Made by a program: the position numbers and the translations under genes. The notes under the pieces were generated by a model that searched no databases, was not told where the DNA came from, and saw nothing but the letters and a program-made list of their open reading frames with translations. DNA of 64,000 nucleotides from Primorskyibacter flagellatus (lineage in GTDB: Bacteria; Pseudomonadota; Alphaproteobacteria; Rhodobacterales; Rhodobacteraceae): positions 806,001 through 870,000 of the forward strand of contig NZ_BMFJ01000001.1 in NCBI RefSeq assembly GCF_014638275.1, read 5' to 3'. Below are positions 17,163 through 24,443 of the stretch, piece by piece. Each line of letters begins with the position of its first letter. Position 1 is the stretch's first letter.

Positions 17163-17173
17163 TGCGCTAAGGG

Positions 17174-17806
17174 TCAGGGGAAAAGGGCGTTCATCGTCGG
17201 CAGGTCGGGCAGGCCGCTTTCCGGCAATCCGGCCTTTTTCTGATAGCTCTGCAAAGCCCTGGCAAAGGCGTCGTCAAAGCTGCCCTCGGGCGTCGGGACG
17301 TCGATGCCTTCGGCGATCAGGCGTGCACGGACGCGGGTCAGGACGCTTGGGTAGATATAGACGCCCCGGTCGCCGACACGCACGGACACCAGTTCCTCGG
17401 CCGCCGTCATGCGCTGCGGCTGCAGCGCGCCGACCAGCTTTCCGGTGGCGGTGACATAGGCGTCTTCGGGGTTCTCGCGGCAGTATTTTGCGAGCTTGGC
17501 CTGGATCAGTTCGGACGCCTGCCAGGGGGTCAGATCGTAGGTGTCCTGCGCAAACACGTTGGAGCCGGAGACAAAACCGTCCGTCCAGCTGGAAAAGGCT
17601 ATGATCTGGTCGCGGTTGCGGTCGTCCAGCGCCCTGGTGAAATCGGCGCAGCTGCGCAGGCCGATGCCATCGATCGCGAAAGCGCCGTTGTTGTCGGCGG
17701 CCTCAGCCGGGAGGGCAGAGAGGAGCAGGACAAGCGCGGGGCCGAGACAGAGAGAGGGCCGCGCGACGGCGGCCCTCCGTGTCGTTCGAGACAGGTCTCC
17801 GGTCAA
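17174..17806 (-). CDS. Exported protein with C-terminal peptidoglycan-binding-like domain
   Basis: A 210-residue protein with a basic N-terminus, a signal peptide ending LLLSALPAEA, a middle domain with two Cys (CADF and YCRENPED), and a C-terminal stretch resembling a PG_binding_1 repeat (FDDAFARALQSYQKKAGLPESGLPDLPTMNALF). No ATG or GTG precedes the signal peptide. I chose TTG at 17806, which has AGGG 7 bases upstream and overlaps the stop of the VPLPA-CTERM gene as TTGA. The frame remains open much farther upstream, but that part is antisense to nothing credible. Likely periplasmic; function unknown. Confidence 0.7.
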   Translation of the reverse strand: MTGDLSRTTRRAAVARPSLCLGPALVLLLSALPAEAADNNGAFAIDGIGLRSCADFTRALDDRNRDQIIAFSSWTDGFVSGSNVFAQDTYDLTPWQASELIQAKLAKYCRENPEDAYVTATGKLVGALQPQRMTAAEELVSVRVGDRGVYIYPSVLTRVRARLIAEGIDVPTPEGSFDDAFARALQSYQKKAGLPESGLPDLPTMNALFP

Positions 17807-19176
17807 ATCGATACCCTGCGGCGGCGCATCAGGCCCAGACCGGCAAAGGCGGAGCCCATGAGCAGCAGACCGGCGGGCAGCGGCACCGCGCCGACAACTT
17901 CGGTGATCGGGGTCTGGACGATCGTGACGAAGGTATTGGCCTGTACGTTGGTCAGGGCGATGCCGGTCACGAAGGCGAGGTTGTTGTCGGGGTCGAGCAT
18001 CAGGTCCGGGTCGATGCCGGTGATGGTGAAATATTCGACCGGGGTATCGAAGGTGTAGATCTGTCCCGACAACAGGGTGACGCTGGTCGCGCCGAAGGTC
18101 AGCGTGTACTGGCCGTCGCCGTCCGCCACGGTGCCGATGCTCGGCGCCTGCACGGCAGAGAAGCTCGCCCCGGTGACTTCGTAGGTGTAGCCGGTGGCGA
18201 TGACCGGGTCGATGAAGATCACCTGACCGGTCACGATGTCGCTTGCGGGGATGTTGAACTCGAACCCGCCCTGCGGACCGACGTTGTCGGGCAGCAGCGG
18301 TGCGGCCTCGGACGACCCGGGGGCCGGGGGCACGGCGTTGCCGAACAGCGTGTTGGTCGTGTAGGTGATCGTCTGGTTCGGCGCCAGCACGACGTGGTTC
18401 AGCTGCGCCATGGTGATGTCGTAGACGCCGTCGGTGAAGCCGTCGTTGTCGTTGTCGCCGGCCACCGTGTTGTCCAGCGGGCTGCCGGACGCGATGCGGG
18501 AGCGGAGGCCGGAGTAGGAATCGATCTCGAAGGACTGGCTGCCGCCGGGCAGGGTCATGCCGGTGACGGTGCGGCTGATGCCGACGAAGGTATCGGTGTT
18601 GGACCCGTTGGTGGTGCTGTCGGTTTCGAAAAGCACTTCGCGTCCGGCGAGGGAGATCCGGCCACCGGCATCCGCGATGCTGCCGTCGAAATCGAGGTCC
18701 CCGTCGATGTAGCGGACGATGTCGAAGCTGTTCTGCACGTCGGCGTTGGTGATGGAAAACTGCTGGCTCAGGACCGTGCCGACCCGCGTCGAGCCTTCGA
18801 AGGAATCGAGCAGGCGCTGCGTCAGGGTGATGTTCAGCAGGTTGACGCCGAAGTTCGTGACCAGTTCCGTCCCGCTTTGCGAAACGACGGTTGCGGTGCG
18901 TGTCGCGGCGCTGCCAGCGGGAACGCGGCCGTTCACGAAGGGGAAATAGACGAAGCTTTCGAACACGGTGGTCGCCGGTCCGTTGGCGCCGATCGGGTCG
19001 TAGATCGCGCCGCCGGCCTCGGTCCCGATGAAGGCGGTGCCGAAGGAGCCGTAGGCGTCCACCTCGACCGTGAGGGTGCCGTCTCCGGTCCCGTTGGAGA
19101 GGGTGAAGGCGTTGGCGGGGGACGCGAGGATGCTCGCACACAGCAATGCGGCGAGCGGTTTCAAGGGGAATGTCAT
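17803..19176 (-). CDS. VPLPA-CTERM sorting-domain surface protein
   Basis: A 457-residue exported protein. The signal peptide MTFPLKPLAALLCASILASPANA is followed by a long beta-rich, Thr/Ser/Asp-rich region. The C-terminus is the exosortase tail: VPLPAGLLLMGSAFAGLGLMRRRR. It has repeated choice-of-anchor-like strands but no catalytic motif. The ATG at 19176 was chosen because it begins the signal peptide; the frame extends 38 codons upstream without family character. It is coupled by a 4-base overlap to the peptidoglycan-binding-like protein at 17174-17806. Confidence 0.88.
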   Translation of the reverse strand: MTFPLKPLAALLCASILASPANAFTLSNGTGDGTLTVEVDAYGSFGTAFIGTEAGGAIYDPIGANGPATTVFESFVYFPFVNGRVPAGSAATRTATVVSQSGTELVTNFGVNLLNITLTQRLLDSFEGSTRVGTVLSQQFSITNADVQNSFDIVRYIDGDLDFDGSIADAGGRISLAGREVLFETDSTTNGSNTDTFVGISRTVTGMTLPGGSQSFEIDSYSGLRSRIASGSPLDNTVAGDNDNDGFTDGVYDITMAQLNHVVLAPNQTITYTTNTLFGNAVPPAPGSSEAAPLLPDNVGPQGGFEFNIPASDIVTGQVIFIDPVIATGYTYEVTGASFSAVQAPSIGTVADGDGQYTLTFGATSVTLLSGQIYTFDTPVEYFTITGIDPDLMLDPDNNLAFVTGIALTNVQANTFVTIVQTPITEVVGAVPLPAGLLLMGSAFAGLGLMRRRRVSI

Positions 19177-19469
19177 CGGAGAGACTCTCGGATATCTATG
19201 CGGGAAATAGTGGAAGAATTTGGAGTTAACGCCGGGTAATGCTGCGCCCAATTCTGCTGAGTCGTCAATCATTGTTGATCGTCCGGACAAAAATACCGCT
19301 CTGGGTTGCGGCCATTTGTGAGGGGCTCATACAAGAGGTTGTGTCTGCCGCGGTTCCGATGCGCAGGACGGTGAGAGCCGCCCGGCTTGCGGCGGATCAA
19401 GGCGCTTGTGCCGCAGGGGGATGCGGGTATCGTGCCCCCGATTGATCGGAGTGATTTGCCGGTATCTGT
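19177..19469. other. Divergent intergenic region between the VPLPA-CTERM and T6SS cargo genes
   Basis: Must contain promoters for both directions. A TTGACG on the minus strand near 19238-19243 could be a -35 element, but I find no convincing -10. Nothing else is recognisable. Confidence 0.35.
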
Positions 19470-20831
19470 ATGCGCGGATTCGAAAATTCCGGTTCCCTTG
19501 CGGAGATGAGCGCCGCGCCCGCGGGACCTCCTCCCGCGGCGAAACTGGTGTGCGGCGATCCGGTCGACCCGCTGGACATGCAATTCGGGGTCATCGCGCC
19601 GAAGTCCGTTCCCGACAATCTGCACGACATGGTCTTCGGGCCGGTTGCGGGTGAGGACTGCCCGACCTACGCCATTCTGAACGGCGCCAAGATCGACGCG
19701 CTGCCGCAGAGATTGGCGATGTCGGGGCTTGAACACGCCTGCCTGTTCCAGGGCGAGGCCTTCGAGGAGATGGGAGAGGTCGCGCCCTGGGTCGTGCGGA
19801 TCGAGGACGGCAACCGGCTGGTCCAGCAGATGTTCACGGCGGCGGATTCTCCGCTGTTCCTGTGGGCGCAGGAGGCTTTCGTCGTGCTGCGCAGCCCGGC
19901 CCCGCTGTCAGCGCTTGTCCGGCACCTGCGGAGATACACGCGGATCCGCGACGAGGCCGGGGCGTGGTTCTACCAGTGCTTCTGGGAGCCGGCGACGCTT
20001 GGCGCATGGACGGACGGGCGGCACACGCCGTTCCTCGGCGCGGAGGAGGCGGTGATCCGGCGGGTGATCGGCATCAGCGACAACCGCCCGCTGGTGATCG
20101 ACCTGCCCGAACGGGCGTGGGAGCGCGCGCCGGGCCCGCCTCTGCTGACGGCGGAGGACCGGGCGCGGTTCGATGCGGTGGTGCGGGATGCCTATGCGCG
20201 CAAGCTGGCGGGGGATCTGGTTGCTGTCACGCCGGGGCAATGCGCGGCGCTTGGCCTGTCGGGTCCCGGTCCGCTGGCGGAGAGCATCGTCTGGCTATCC
20301 GGGCAACTGGCGCATGTCGGGTTCACGCGGCGGTCGGACATCGGGCGGGTGGCGGTTTGTGCGCTCTACCTCGGCACATATTTCCTGAACGACCCGCGGC
20401 TGCAGGCCCTGGTGGCCGGGACGCTGCTGGTATCCGGCCCGGCGCCGGGCCTGCGGGCGCTGCGGCTTGAACAGGCGCTCAAGCAGGTGCCGCTGTTCCA
20501 GGTGGCGATTGCGGGGCGGGCGCTTCCTGCGGTGGTCGCGGACCTCGCCATGCTCGAGGAAACCGGCGCGCTTCCCGCGACCTGCTGGCCGGCAGCGGGG
20601 CTGGAGCGTTCGGAGATGCGCGACCGCTTCGTCGCGGAGTGCGGGGCGCAGGCCGATCTGGCGGGCCTGTCGCCGGACCGTCCGGTGCGGCTGGCGCATC
20701 TGCGGCTGGCGATGACCTGGGGGCCCTGGGTGCTGTCGGACCCGCTGCACCGCCCGCTGCTCGCCGCGCTGCATCAGCCGGACCCGGTGGCGGCGCTGCG
20801 TGCGGTGCTTGGCAGGAGGACGGCGGCATGA
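19470..20831 (+). CDS. DUF4123 domain protein, likely T6SS effector adaptor/chaperone
   Basis: A 453-residue soluble protein. The N-terminal half has the DUF4123 pattern: YAILNGAKIDALPQRL, then LFQGEAFEEMGEVAPWVVRIE, WAQEAFVVLRSPAPLSALVRHLRRYTRIRDE, and WFYQCFWEP. DUF4123 proteins (Tap-1/TEC) bind a particular effector and load it on the VgrG spike. The C-terminal half (about 230-453) is an additional helical region probably contacting the cargo. The stop overlaps the effector start (ATGA), indicating cotranslation with its partner. Start choice is uncertain: an in-frame ATG at 19506 has GGAG directly against it, and neither start has a well-spaced Shine-Dalgarno. Confidence 0.82.
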   Translation: MRGFENSGSLAEMSAAPAGPPPAAKLVCGDPVDPLDMQFGVIAPKSVPDNLHDMVFGPVAGEDCPTYAILNGAKIDALPQRLAMSGLEHACLFQGEAFEEMGEVAPWVVRIEDGNRLVQQMFTAADSPLFLWAQEAFVVLRSPAPLSALVRHLRRYTRIRDEAGAWFYQCFWEPATLGAWTDGRHTPFLGAEEAVIRRVIGISDNRPLVIDLPERAWERAPGPPLLTAEDRARFDAVVRDAYARKLAGDLVAVTPGQCAALGLSGPGPLAESIVWLSGQLAHVGFTRRSDIGRVAVCALYLGTYFLNDPRLQALVAGTLLVSGPAPGLRALRLEQALKQVPLFQVAIAGRALPAVVADLAMLEETGALPATCWPAAGLERSEMRDRFVAECGAQADLAGLSPDRPVRLAHLRLAMTWGPWVLSDPLHRPLLAALHQPDPVAALRAVLGRRTAA

Positions 20832-22612
20832 CCGACCAGTCCGGCGAATATGCCAACGCACAGGCCGTGGCGGCGGGCCAGTCGGGGGAGGGCACGGGCG
20901 GCGGCTGCGCGGCCTGTCACCTCGGCAACTGGGTGCATGTGCGCTACGAATATACCGACAAGTCCCCGGTGACCGACGCGGTCTACGTCGTCCAGAAGCC
21001 CAACAACGGTGAGCCGGGCGGCGAGATCATCGCCGAGGGGCCGCTCACCGTCACCGAAGGCTCTGCCCATTCCTACGTGCATGTCGACCTTGGAGACTAC
21101 GACGGCGAGGTGGAGGTCTATTTCTACGACGACCCCGACGACGTGATCCCCTACGAGGAGCCGAACCCCGTCAAGGACGAGCGCGGCTGGTTCGAGAAAA
21201 GCGTCGACTATATCACCGAGACCACAAAGGACGGGCTGAGCTGGGTCGGCGGCACGCTCATGGGCGATTTCAACGAGGACATGACGACCTCTCAGATCAT
21301 CGCCAATACGGTGGTTACCATGGTGCCGGTGGTGGACCAGATCGGCGACGCGCGCGACCTGGCCGCCCATGCCAAGATGCTGATCTGGGACAAGCGACAC
21401 AACGATCCCTGGGTCTGGGTCGGGGTGGTGGCCTGCCTGATCGGGCTGATCCCGACGCTCGGGTCGCTGGCCAAGGGGATCGTGCGGCTGACGTTCAAGA
21501 ACCTCGGCAATATCGGCGAGATCCTGATCCTCATCAATCGCTGCGCCAACAAGCTGGGGTTCAAGATCAACGGCGTGCGGACGATCAACAAGGTCGCCGA
21601 CGAACTCGTTGCGCGCTCGGGCGATTTCGTGAAGCAGTTCCAGGACTATCTCGACATCCTGTCCGGGCGCATCACCTCGACCGTGGGCTGGGTGAACAAG
21701 GCGGCGGTGGCGCAGCTTGTGGCGCAGATCGAGGTGGTGAAGAAGCTGGCCGCCGACAAGATCCCCGAAAGCGCGAAATACGTTGCCGACCTGCTGAGGA
21801 AGGGACTGAAGGAGGCGGCGTCCTTCGTGGCGAAAGGACAGAACCGCAGCGCCATCATCGTGCGGCGGGTGACCGAGGCGGTGATCGAAATCAAGGTATT
21901 CAAGACCTGGAAGGAGTTCGCGGAGAAGTTCAAACGCGCGGATTTCGATCCGAACGCCCCCGACGTCGGCGCCGTGCCGATCGACCTGCGGAAGTTCGAG
22001 CAGGACGAACTCGTCCGCAAGAAGGAACTGCGTGCGCTGCTGCCCGAGCTGAAGAAAGAGCTGGACGCCCTGGGGCCGGATAACCCGTTCAAGAACTACT
22101 CGACCGGGGAACTCTACGATGTGCTCAGGACTTTCGACGGAAAACCGCGCCTGCGGAACTTCGAGGAGGACCCCTGCGAAATCTACCGCGTGGTCCAGAG
22201 CGACTATTCAGCGGGCGGCGAATTCTGGTCGCCGCGCAAGCCGGCCCAGACCGAGGCCGAATGGCGCAACGGCAACGCGGTGCTTCAGGAATGGAACAGC
22301 GCGGACGGTTACGTGAAGATGAAGGCCCCGCCGCCGAAATACGGCATCATGGGCGACATCGCCGCGCAGCGCAGCAAGAAGCACCCCGATCTGCTGCTCG
22401 AGGGCGGGCAGCCGCAGATTTACTTCCCCAAGGCGGGCGGGCCGAGCGCGAAGTATGACACGATCGCGCCCTTCGGCAGCGTGGCCGAGATCGAGGCGAA
22501 GATGGCCAGGGACGGCGGGGGATACTATCCGACGCCCTGGAACGAAAAGAACCAGTCCGTCGCGCTGAAGGGGGCGGTCCGGGCCGGCACGGCGACGGAA
22601 TGCGACAAGTAG
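20828..22612 (+). CDS. Putative T6SS cargo effector with unassigned C-terminal toxin domain
   Basis: A 594-residue protein with three parts. Residues 1-115 form an acidic beta domain with a CAACH motif (C27, C30, H31). Residues 155-260 hold the segment VVDQIGDARDLAAH followed by a hydrophobic span VGVVACLIGLIPTLGS (198-213), a layout known from polymorphic toxins that places a membrane-interacting linker before the toxin. Residues 260-440 are helical. The C-terminal domain (about 450-594) contains IYRVVQSDYSAGGEFWS, EAEWRNGNAVLQEWN and LLEGGQPQIYFP. The order resembles a polymorphic-toxin family I cannot name; an ADP-ribosyltransferase-like fold is only a guess. No VgrG or PAAR domain is present. 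The DUF4123 gene before it and a small gene after it support an adaptor-effector-immunity unit. Confidence 0.75.
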   Translation: MTDQSGEYANAQAVAAGQSGEGTGGGCAACHLGNWVHVRYEYTDKSPVTDAVYVVQKPNNGEPGGEIIAEGPLTVTEGSAHSYVHVDLGDYDGEVEVYFYDDPDDVIPYEEPNPVKDERGWFEKSVDYITETTKDGLSWVGGTLMGDFNEDMTTSQIIANTVVTMVPVVDQIGDARDLAAHAKMLIWDKRHNDPWVWVGVVACLIGLIPTLGSLAKGIVRLTFKNLGNIGEILILINRCANKLGFKINGVRTINKVADELVARSGDFVKQFQDYLDILSGRITSTVGWVNKAAVAQLVAQIEVVKKLAADKIPESAKYVADLLRKGLKEAASFVAKGQNRSAIIVRRVTEAVIEIKVFKTWKEFAEKFKRADFDPNAPDVGAVPIDLRKFEQDELVRKKELRALLPELKKELDALGPDNPFKNYSTGELYDVLRTFDGKPRLRNFEEDPCEIYRVVQSDYSAGGEFWSPRKPAQTEAEWRNGNAVLQEWNSADGYVKMKAPPPKYGIMGDIAAQRSKKHPDLLLEGGQPQIYFPKAGGPSAKYDTIAPFGSVAEIEAKMARDGGGYYPTPWNEKNQSVALKGAVRAGTATECDK

Positions 22613-22621
22613 GATGACACG

Positions 22622-23023
22622 ATGACACCGCGCGAGGCGCTTTATTCCGAGGTCGATCAGACCCTGTCCGCCGGAGAACGGCTCTGGTCCGACATGGTCC
22701 GCCGGGTGATCTGGGAACTGGAGGAACCGGACCGCCCGCGCGACACCTATGCGACGATTGCGGACGAGAGGGAAACCGGGCCCGCGGCGTTGCTGGCGCG
22801 GCTGCGCGAAACCGGCAACCCCTTCGGCGCGGCCCTGCGCCGGCTTCGTCGCGCGCTGGCCGAGGGGGATTACGACGCGGCCTTCCTCTGTATCACGCAG
22901 CCGGTGGACGAGGTCTCGGACCTCAAGCATTTCGGGATCTACATCTTCGCGCTCGACGCCTTCGTGCCGATCCGGGAACGGCTGGTCGAGCTGTGGCTGC
23001 AGTCCGCCGATGTCGAAGGCTGA
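22622..23023 (+). CDS. Probable immunity protein of the T6SS cargo effector
   Basis: A 133-residue soluble helical protein without a signal peptide, starting 9 bases after the effector stop with AGGATGA upstream of the ATG. No family recognised. Its position, size and acidic helix-rich composition (EALYSEVDQTLSAGERLW, EEPDRPRDTYATIADE) suggest a cytoplasmic immunity protein, which would fit a cytoplasmic toxin target. This is inferred from context only. Confidence 0.55.
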   Translation: MTPREALYSEVDQTLSAGERLWSDMVRRVIWELEEPDRPRDTYATIADERETGPAALLARLRETGNPFGAALRRLRRALAEGDYDAAFLCITQPVDEVSDLKHFGIYIFALDAFVPIRERLVELWLQSADVEG

Positions 23024-23029
23024 GGCCGC

Positions 23030-24043
23030 CTAAAGCTCCCGCGTCGCTTCAACCGCCTGAAGGATTCCCGTCGCCAGCTCCAGCATGGGGCAGGGGACGC
23101 CGCGCGCACGGCCGACGGCCGCGGCGGCGGCAAAGATCGGGTCGATCTCCATCGGGCGGCCCTTTTCCAGATCCTGCAGGGTGGAGGCCTTGAACGGGTT
23201 GCGCATCGCCAGGTCCAGCCGCTTGTCGGTCGGCATGGCGATGGTCGCGCCCTCCGCCGCGGCAATGGCGCGGACCTCCTCCATGATGGCGGCGGTGAAG
23301 GCGCGGATGGCGGGGGTCTTCAGGTTCTCCGCGCTGGCGGTGCGGGTGATGGCGGCGACGGAATTGAGCGCGCAGTTCGACATCATCTTGGTCCAGAGCG
23401 CATCGGCGAAGGGGTCGGTTTCCCGGATGTTCCAACCGGCGGCGCGCAGCAGTCCGGCGATGCGGGCGACGTCGCTGCGGTCCTGTCCGGGCAGGCGGCC
23501 GAGGTCGAGATAGCCCTCGATGTCGTAGGAGATCAGCCCCGGTTCCGGGTTCGACGCGCCGAGATAGGCGATGGAGCCGATCGCGCGCTCCGGTCCGATG
23601 TCGCGCCAGAGCACACCGCCGGGGTCGACCTCCCCGACGCCCTTCACGCCGCCGCTGCCATCGGGGACCGGGTACCACCAGGGAACGCCGTTCACGACCG
23701 GAAGGATGCGGCCATGCGGGGCGAGAAGACGGGCGAGGGTGCCGGAAAGCGGCGCGATCTGGTGGCCCTTCAGGGCGGTGATGACCACGTCCTGCGGTGG
23801 CAGGCTGTCGGGATCGCCGGTGGCGGTGACGGGGATCGTCTCCACCGTTCCGTCGGGGCGCCGCAGGCGCAGGCCCGCGTCCTGCATCGCCGCCAGATGC
23901 GCGCCGCGCGCCACAACGGTCACCGCGCCCAGATCGCCCTGGTTCCGGGCGTTGGTCAGCAGGGCGGCAATGACGCCGCCGATGGCACCGGCGCCGTAGA
24001 CGCAGACATCGAGCGGGCGGTCGGGGAGCGGGGGCAGTGTCAT
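23030..24043 (-). CDS. Ketopantoate reductase (PanE/ApbA) family protein
   Basis: A 337-residue NADPH-dependent oxidoreductase. The Rossmann motif is GAGAIGG at 17-23. The C-terminal helical domain contains ALWTKMMSNCALNSVAAITR, which carries the conserved Lys and Asn of the family, and a late PCPMLELATG. 2-Dehydropantoate reduction in pantothenate synthesis is the reference reaction. Many alphaproteobacteria carry several paralogues of uncertain substrate, and the insertion GVPWWYPVPDGSGGVKGVGEVDPGG is not typical of PanE, so I leave the symbol empty. It converges tightly with the immunity gene (6 bases). Confidence 0.85.
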   Translation of the reverse strand: MTLPPLPDRPLDVCVYGAGAIGGVIAALLTNARNQGDLGAVTVVARGAHLAAMQDAGLRLRRPDGTVETIPVTATGDPDSLPPQDVVITALKGHQIAPLSGTLARLLAPHGRILPVVNGVPWWYPVPDGSGGVKGVGEVDPGGVLWRDIGPERAIGSIAYLGASNPEPGLISYDIEGYLDLGRLPGQDRSDVARIAGLLRAAGWNIRETDPFADALWTKMMSNCALNSVAAITRTASAENLKTPAIRAFTAAIMEEVRAIAAAEGATIAMPTDKRLDLAMRNPFKASTLQDLEKGRPMEIDPIFAAAAAVGRARGVPCPMLELATGILQAVEATREL

Positions 24044-24160
24044 GAGGGGTCTCTCGTCTGTGGGTCGCGGGCGACCTTAGGTGCAGGACCGGGCGGGGTC
24101 GAGGGGCCATCGACCGGTCCGGGGGCTCTCTGCCCCTCGCCGCGCGCCGCGGCGCCCGCC

Positions 24161-24216
24161 GAGCATATTTGACGGACCAGAGAGGGGGCTTTCATCTTGC
24201 CTGAAATATCCCGGGG
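24161..24216. repeat. Inverted GATATTT-type repeat pair upstream of trpEG
   Basis: A GCATATTTGACGGACCAGAG half (24163-24182; CCAAAGA-type variant) faces a reverse CTTCATCTTGCCTGAAATAT half (24190-24209; AAGATGAAG variant), ending in CCCGGGG. Two variants of the same family meet tail to tail in one gap. Confidence 0.55.
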
Positions 24217-24260
24217 TGAGCCCCGGACGGGGCGAGGGGCAGCGCCCCTCCGGCGACCCA

Positions 24261-24289
24261 TTTACAAGGGGCAGGCGGCTTGGTACTCC
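24261..24289 (+). promoter_or_regulatory. Candidate promoter of trpEG
   Basis: TTTACA at 24261-24266, a 17-base spacer, then TACTCC at 24284-24289. The -35 matches 5/6, the -10 is poor. It would place the start about 20 bases before the leader ORF at 24317. Confidence 0.3.
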
Positions 24290-24316
24290 TGCCGCGTTGA
24301 ACAAGAGGGACGTGCC

Positions 24317-24382
24317 ATGACCGGCATCCTGTGGCAGGGCGATCAGATCGGAGGGCGATGGCGCGGCGTGAACCGCAGCTGA
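24317..24382 (+). CDS. Candidate Trp-containing leader peptide upstream of trpEG
   Basis: A 21-codon frame starting [10 protein letters not shown] with Trp at codons 6 and 15 and ending NRS-stop, 61 bases before trpEG. It has a good ribosome binding site (GAGGGA, 6 bases before the ATG). Trp codons are rare, so two in 21 is suggestive. They are not adjacent as in the rhizobial trpL, however, and no terminator hairpin with a U-run follows. It may be a leader or a chance frame. Confidence 0.4.
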   Translation: MTGILWQGDQIGGRWRGVNRS

Positions 24383-24443
24383 GCCTATTTCCTGCCATCG
24401 TGGCGGCCGACCGGGCCAGCCGCATCCGAATGCGAGACCACCC

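Noticed and set aside
17807..19141. Upstream extension of the peptidoglycan-binding-like frame
   Set aside because: It overlaps the VPLPA-CTERM gene on the same strand in another frame, and its product is Arg/His/Pro-rich with no signal peptide at its start.
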